Origin: JALYJZ01 sp964476895
GTDB taxonomy: Bacteria; Patescibacteriota; SICC01
DNA: 13,099 nt
Direction: 5' to 3'
Assembly: GCA_964476895.1 (NCBI GenBank)
Contig: CAYZCS010000025.1
Location: 1-13,099 of the forward strand
The stretch's first letter is position 1. Each line of letters begins with the position of its first letter. The notes under the pieces are model-generated. The model did no database searches. It was not told the DNA's origin and saw only the letters and a list, made by a program, of their open reading frames with translations. The translations under genes were made by a program, and so were the position numbers. Below, piece after piece: positions 10,942 through 13,099 of this stretch.

Positions 10942-12453
10942 TCAGGCCGGCTGTTCGGCCAGTCGCTCGCGGTATTGGAGCGCCTCCGCGACGTGGTCTT
11001 CGGTGATCGCCGGAGCGGCGGCGAGGTCCGCGATCGTCCGGGAAACGCGCAGCACCCGGTGGCACGCCCGCACCGAGAGGTGCCACCGGTCCACCGCACG
11101 ACGCAGCAACGCATCTCCGGCATCGTCCAGCCGGGTGTGCTCCGCCAGCTCGGCGAGCGTCATCGTGGCGTTGGTCCGCCCGGCGCCGAGCCGGCCACCC
11201 TGCCGCTCCCGGGCGGTCCGTACCCGCTGCCGCACCACGGTACTCGATTCGCCGTCACGTGCCGAAAGCTCCGCATACGCGACGCGCGGAACACCGGCAA
11301 GGAGATCGAACCGATCACGGAGCGGACCGGACAGACGCTGGCGGTACCGCGCCGCGGCGGCGGGACTGCAGACACACGGCTTGTCCGGATCGCCGGCGAA
11401 CCCGCACGGGCATGGGTTCTGGCTCCCGACCAGCATGCAGTCGGCCGGGAATTCCAAGGTCCGTCCCGCCCGGCTGATCCGGACCCGGCGTTCCTCGAGC
11501 GGCACCCGGAGCGCCTCAAGCACGTGCGGCGGGAACTGCGGAAGCTCGTCGAGAAAGAGGACGCCGCGATGCGCCAGGCTGATCTCACCCGGCCGCGGGT
11601 TGCTGCCGCCGCCAAGCAGTCCGGCTAGGGAAACCGAGTGGTGCGGATTCCGGAGCGGACGGCATTCCATCAGCGGACGTCCGGGCGGCAGAAGCTCCGC
11701 CACGCTGTGTGCCGCGGTGATCTCCAGAAGCTCCCCGCGCGACGGCGGAGGCAAGATGCCGGCCAGCGCCTTGGCCAGCATGCTCTTCCCGGTACCGGGA
11801 GGTCCGGTCAGGAGCAGGTTGTGTCCGCCCGCCGCTGCTACTTCCAGCGCTCGTTTGGCGTGTGTCTGCCCACGGATCTCGCTGAGATCGGCGGCCGGGA
11901 CGGCGGTTCCGGAGCATTCACCGGGAGGCGTCGGTGCCACGTGCCGCTCGCCGCGCAGGTACCCGACCAGCACTTCCAGCGAAGCGATGCCGTGGACCGC
12001 CGGCGCGCCGGCCAGCGCCGCCTCGGCCGCGTTCGCCTCGGCCACCACCAGCCGCTCCATGCCCCGTTCCTTCGCTCCCAGCGCGACCGGAAGCGAACCG
12101 GATACGCCCTGGAGCCGGCCGTCCAGCGAGAGCTCGGCGCGGAACAGCACGCCGGGATCCGGCTCCGGCAGCTGCCCGACTGCCGTCAGGATACCCACCG
12201 CGATCGGCAGGTCCAGTCCCGAACCGGCTTTCCGGGTGCCCGCCGGCGCCAGGTTCACGGTGATCCGGCGGGCCGGCAGCGTGAACCCGGCCTGACGGAT
12301 CGCCGCCCGCACCCGCTCCCGGCTCTCGTCCACGGCCTTGTCCGGAAGCCCCACGATAGACAGCCCCGGCAGGCCGTTCGCCACTTCCACCTCGACGGTC
12401 ACCGGCTGCATCACCAGTCCTGCCAGCGTCGCCGTCCGCACCCGTGCCACCAT
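10942..12453 (-). CDS. comM: ComM/YifB-family Mg-chelatase-like AAA+ ATPase
   Basis: The 503-residue protein has the family layout. An N-terminal Lon-protease-fold ChlI domain (AGTRKAGSGLDLPIAVGIL) comes first. An AAA+ core follows with Walker A LLLTGPPGTGKS and Walker B GVLFLDELPQF, then a C-terminal Mg_chelatase_C domain. A CPCG ... CVC cysteine cluster in the core is typical and probably binds zinc. ComM is a hexameric DNA helicase that promotes branch migration during natural transformation, so this suggests DNA uptake and recombination in the organism. The open frame continues to 13053, but the upstream part is low-complexity Gly/Ser-rich antisense of another gene. ATG 12453 starts the conserved MVARVRTATLAGL block and has a leaderless-type promoter directly before it. 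Confidence 0.94.
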   Translation of the reverse strand: MVARVRTATLAGLVMQPVTVEVEVANGLPGLSIVGLPDKAVDESRERVRAAIRQAGFTLPARRITVNLAPAGTRKAGSGLDLPIAVGILTAVGQLPEPDPGVLFRAELSLDGRLQGVSGSLPVALGAKERGMERLVVAEANAAEAALAGAPAVHGIASLEVLVGYLRGERHVAPTPPGECSGTAVPAADLSEIRGQTHAKRALEVAAAGGHNLLLTGPPGTGKSMLAKALAGILPPPSRGELLEITAAHSVAELLPPGRPLMECRPLRNPHHSVSLAGLLGGGSNPRPGEISLAHRGVLFLDELPQFPPHVLEALRVPLEERRVRISRAGRTLEFPADCMLVGSQNPCPCGFAGDPDKPCVCSPAAAARYRQRLSGPLRDRFDLLAGVPRVAYAELSARDGESSTVVRQRVRTARERQGGRLGAGRTNATMTLAELAEHTRLDDAGDALLRRAVDRWHLSVRACHRVLRVSRTIADLAAAPAITEDHVAEALQYRERLAEQPA

Positions 12454-12463
12454 GTGTACATGG
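12450..12463. repeat. Short palindrome over the comM start codon
   Basis: CCATGT-GT-ACATGG (12450-12463) has 6-bp arms with a 2-nt centre and covers the comM start and part of its -10 box. A TATGCATA self-complementary run lies 10 nt further on. An operator for a repressor is possible, but a short palindrome can arise by chance. Confidence 0.3.
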
Positions 12464-12488
12464 TAGCTTGCTATGCATAACCAATCAA
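12460..12488 (-). promoter_or_regulatory. Promoter of comM (leaderless type)
   Basis: On the minus strand TTGATT (12488-12483) and TACCAT (12465-12460) are separated by 17 nt. The -10 box ends 6 nt before the ATG at 12453, so transcription should begin at the start codon. It faces the plus-strand gene at 12536. Confidence 0.55.
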
Positions 12489-12535
12489 CCGTTGGTGCTG
12501 GAGTGAACGGCCCCGCGGCGGTAAGCTGGAAGCGT

Positions 12536-12958
12536 ATGTCCAAACGCCCCAAGAAGCATAAAAAGCGGAAGAAGCTGTCGCGGCGGGCGCGGCACCGGAC
12601 CGGTGATGCGCCGAAACCGGCGGCCGTGCCACGCGAGACGGTCGTGCCTCCCGTCGAACCGGTCGCCGAGCAGCCCACGGATGCCGAGCCGCAGCCCGAG
12701 CGGCCCGTCACTGAACCGGAACCCGCTCCCGTGGCCCCCGCCGACCCCGAACCCGCGACGGTATCCGCCACCTTCACCCCGTCCACCAAGAGCGAGGCCT
12801 TGGTCGGCGCCGAACAAGAGCGGATCGGCAGCGACCTTCGGCGGCTCGGGATCCAGATCGGCGTGTTCACGCTGATCGTCGCGGCGATTGGCATCCTCGA
12901 TGCCCAGACAGGCCTGATCGGCGACCTCGGCACCTCGTTGTTCGGACTGTGGGAATGA
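12536..12958 (+). CDS. Small single-pass membrane protein of unknown function
   Basis: The 140-residue protein has three parts. A very basic N-terminus (KRPKKHKKRKKLSRRARHR, residues 3-21) is followed by a Pro/Glu/Ala-rich, probably disordered linker (about 25-85). Then comes GSDLRRLGIQ and a hydrophobic segment of about 20 residues (106-125) that should cross the membrane. The basic N-terminus probably stays in the cytoplasm and could touch nucleic acid or ribosomes, which is inference. I do not recognise the family. The ATG at 12536 is preferred over the in-frame ATG at 12473: TAAGCT (12522-12527) ends 8 nt upstream, and the extra 21 residues fit poorly. It is divergent from comM and co-directional with the edge gene. 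Confidence 0.65.
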   Translation: MSKRPKKHKKRKKLSRRARHRTGDAPKPAAVPRETVVPPVEPVAEQPTDAEPQPERPVTEPEPAPVAPADPEPATVSATFTPSTKSEALVGAEQERIGSDLRRLGIQIGVFTLIVAAIGILDAQTGLIGDLGTSLFGLWE

Positions 12959-12978
12959 CCGGCCGCGACCCGAGAACC

Positions 12979-13007
12979 TTGTCTCTGTGCGGAAAACTCC
13001 TTATCGT
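12979..13007 (+). promoter_or_regulatory. Promoter upstream of the right-edge gene
   Basis: TTGTCT (12979-12984) and TATCGT (13002-13007) are 17 nt apart. Predicted transcription starts near 13013, 4 nt before a 12-codon ORF (ATG 13017) and about 39 nt before the downstream frame. Confidence 0.45.
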
Positions 13008-13016
13008 GGGAACCGT

Positions 13017-13055
13017 ATGACAGCGCATGACAGCCTTCGAAAGGTGCGACCATAG
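13017..13055 (+). CDS. Possible 12-codon upstream ORF / leader peptide
   Basis: ATG at 13017 opens a frame encoding MTAHDSLRKVRP that ends at TAG 13053-13055. It lies just behind a promoter, so its ATG would be nearly leaderless, and its stop overlaps the putative start of the next frame (ATAG). It could couple translation or be a chance ORF. Confidence 0.3.
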   Translation: MTAHDSLRKVRP

Positions 13056-13099
13056 CTAAGAAAAAACGTGTCGGAGCGGGGATTCCCGCGCCGAAGCTC
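13052..13099 (+). CDS. 5' end of a gene, cut by the window edge, possible AUA start
   Basis: The frame from 13052 encodes (M)AKKKRVGAGIPAPKL up to the edge. AAAGGTG (13040-13046) is a plausible ribosome-binding site 5 nt before ATA 13052. The Ala-Lys-Lys-Lys-Arg second-residue run looks like a normal bacterial N-terminus. No ATG, GTG or TTG exists in this frame between the in-frame TGA at 13028-13030 and here. Rare start codons such as AUU are known from infC, but the residues visible here are too few to name the gene. Other readings are a sequencing error (ATG read as ATA) or a start beyond the visible part. Confidence 0.35.
   Translation, partial: MAKKKRVGAGIPAPKL

Noticed and set aside
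10942..13053. 703-residue reading frame extending comM upstream
   Set aside because: The extra 200 residues are Gly/Ser-rich and antisense to the membrane-protein gene. The conserved comM N-terminus and promoter place the start at 12453.

Overview
The window reads as a gene-dense, GC-rich bacterial chromosome fragment of core housekeeping genes with a few accessory or uncharacterised ones between them. No transposase, integrase, phage gene or CRISPR array is visible. The organism cannot be named from this sequence alone. A small genome with a Gram-positive-type or Patescibacteria/CPR-type wall is plausible, because there is a MurT/GatD lipid II amidation pair, a threonyl-tRNA synthetase without its TGS domain, a tRNA without an encoded CCA, and many start codons lying 6-9 nt behind a -10 box (leaderless-type expression). 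An actinobacterial or chloroflexi-like lineage is an alternative. No stretch longer than 300 bases lacks a gene.

Layout: 1-876 is the 3' part of a GT4 glycosyltransferase, followed by a tRNA-Val(GAC) with its own promoter (885-996). A minus-strand Nudix hydrolase (1015-1536) is divergent from two plus-strand genes: a P-loop NTPase of unknown function (1674-2267) and a HAD phosphatase/nucleotidase (2335-2943), separated by a perfect 14-bp inverted repeat. msrB (minus, 2888-3304) overlaps the HAD gene tail to tail.

Between msrB and a 39-residue zinc-ribbon gene (minus, 3506-3625) lies the most striking element: a short independent transcription unit, with a TTGACA promoter and a strong intrinsic terminator, whose body is a hammerhead self-cleaving ribozyme. 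It has a complete catalytic core, a 10-bp stem III and a GUC cleavage triplet. A second, partly duplicated substrate strand inside stem I offers an alternative fold and cleavage site.

The rest is mostly housekeeping. A cytidylyltransferase (RibL-like) and thrS (3705-5901) are followed by an 82-residue GreA-C-terminal-like protein with a long-loop hairpin terminator. Then comes a tight five-gene run, miaA-murT-gatD-pyrE-pyrF (6381-10932), joining tRNA isopentenylation, lipid II amidation and the last two steps of UMP synthesis. PyrF is of the eukaryotic Ura3/UMPS type, and MurT has lost the cysteines of its zinc ribbon. comM (minus, 10942-12453) converges on pyrF and is divergent from a small membrane protein (12536-12958). 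The right edge holds the first codons of a gene that may start at AUA behind a 12-codon upstream ORF.
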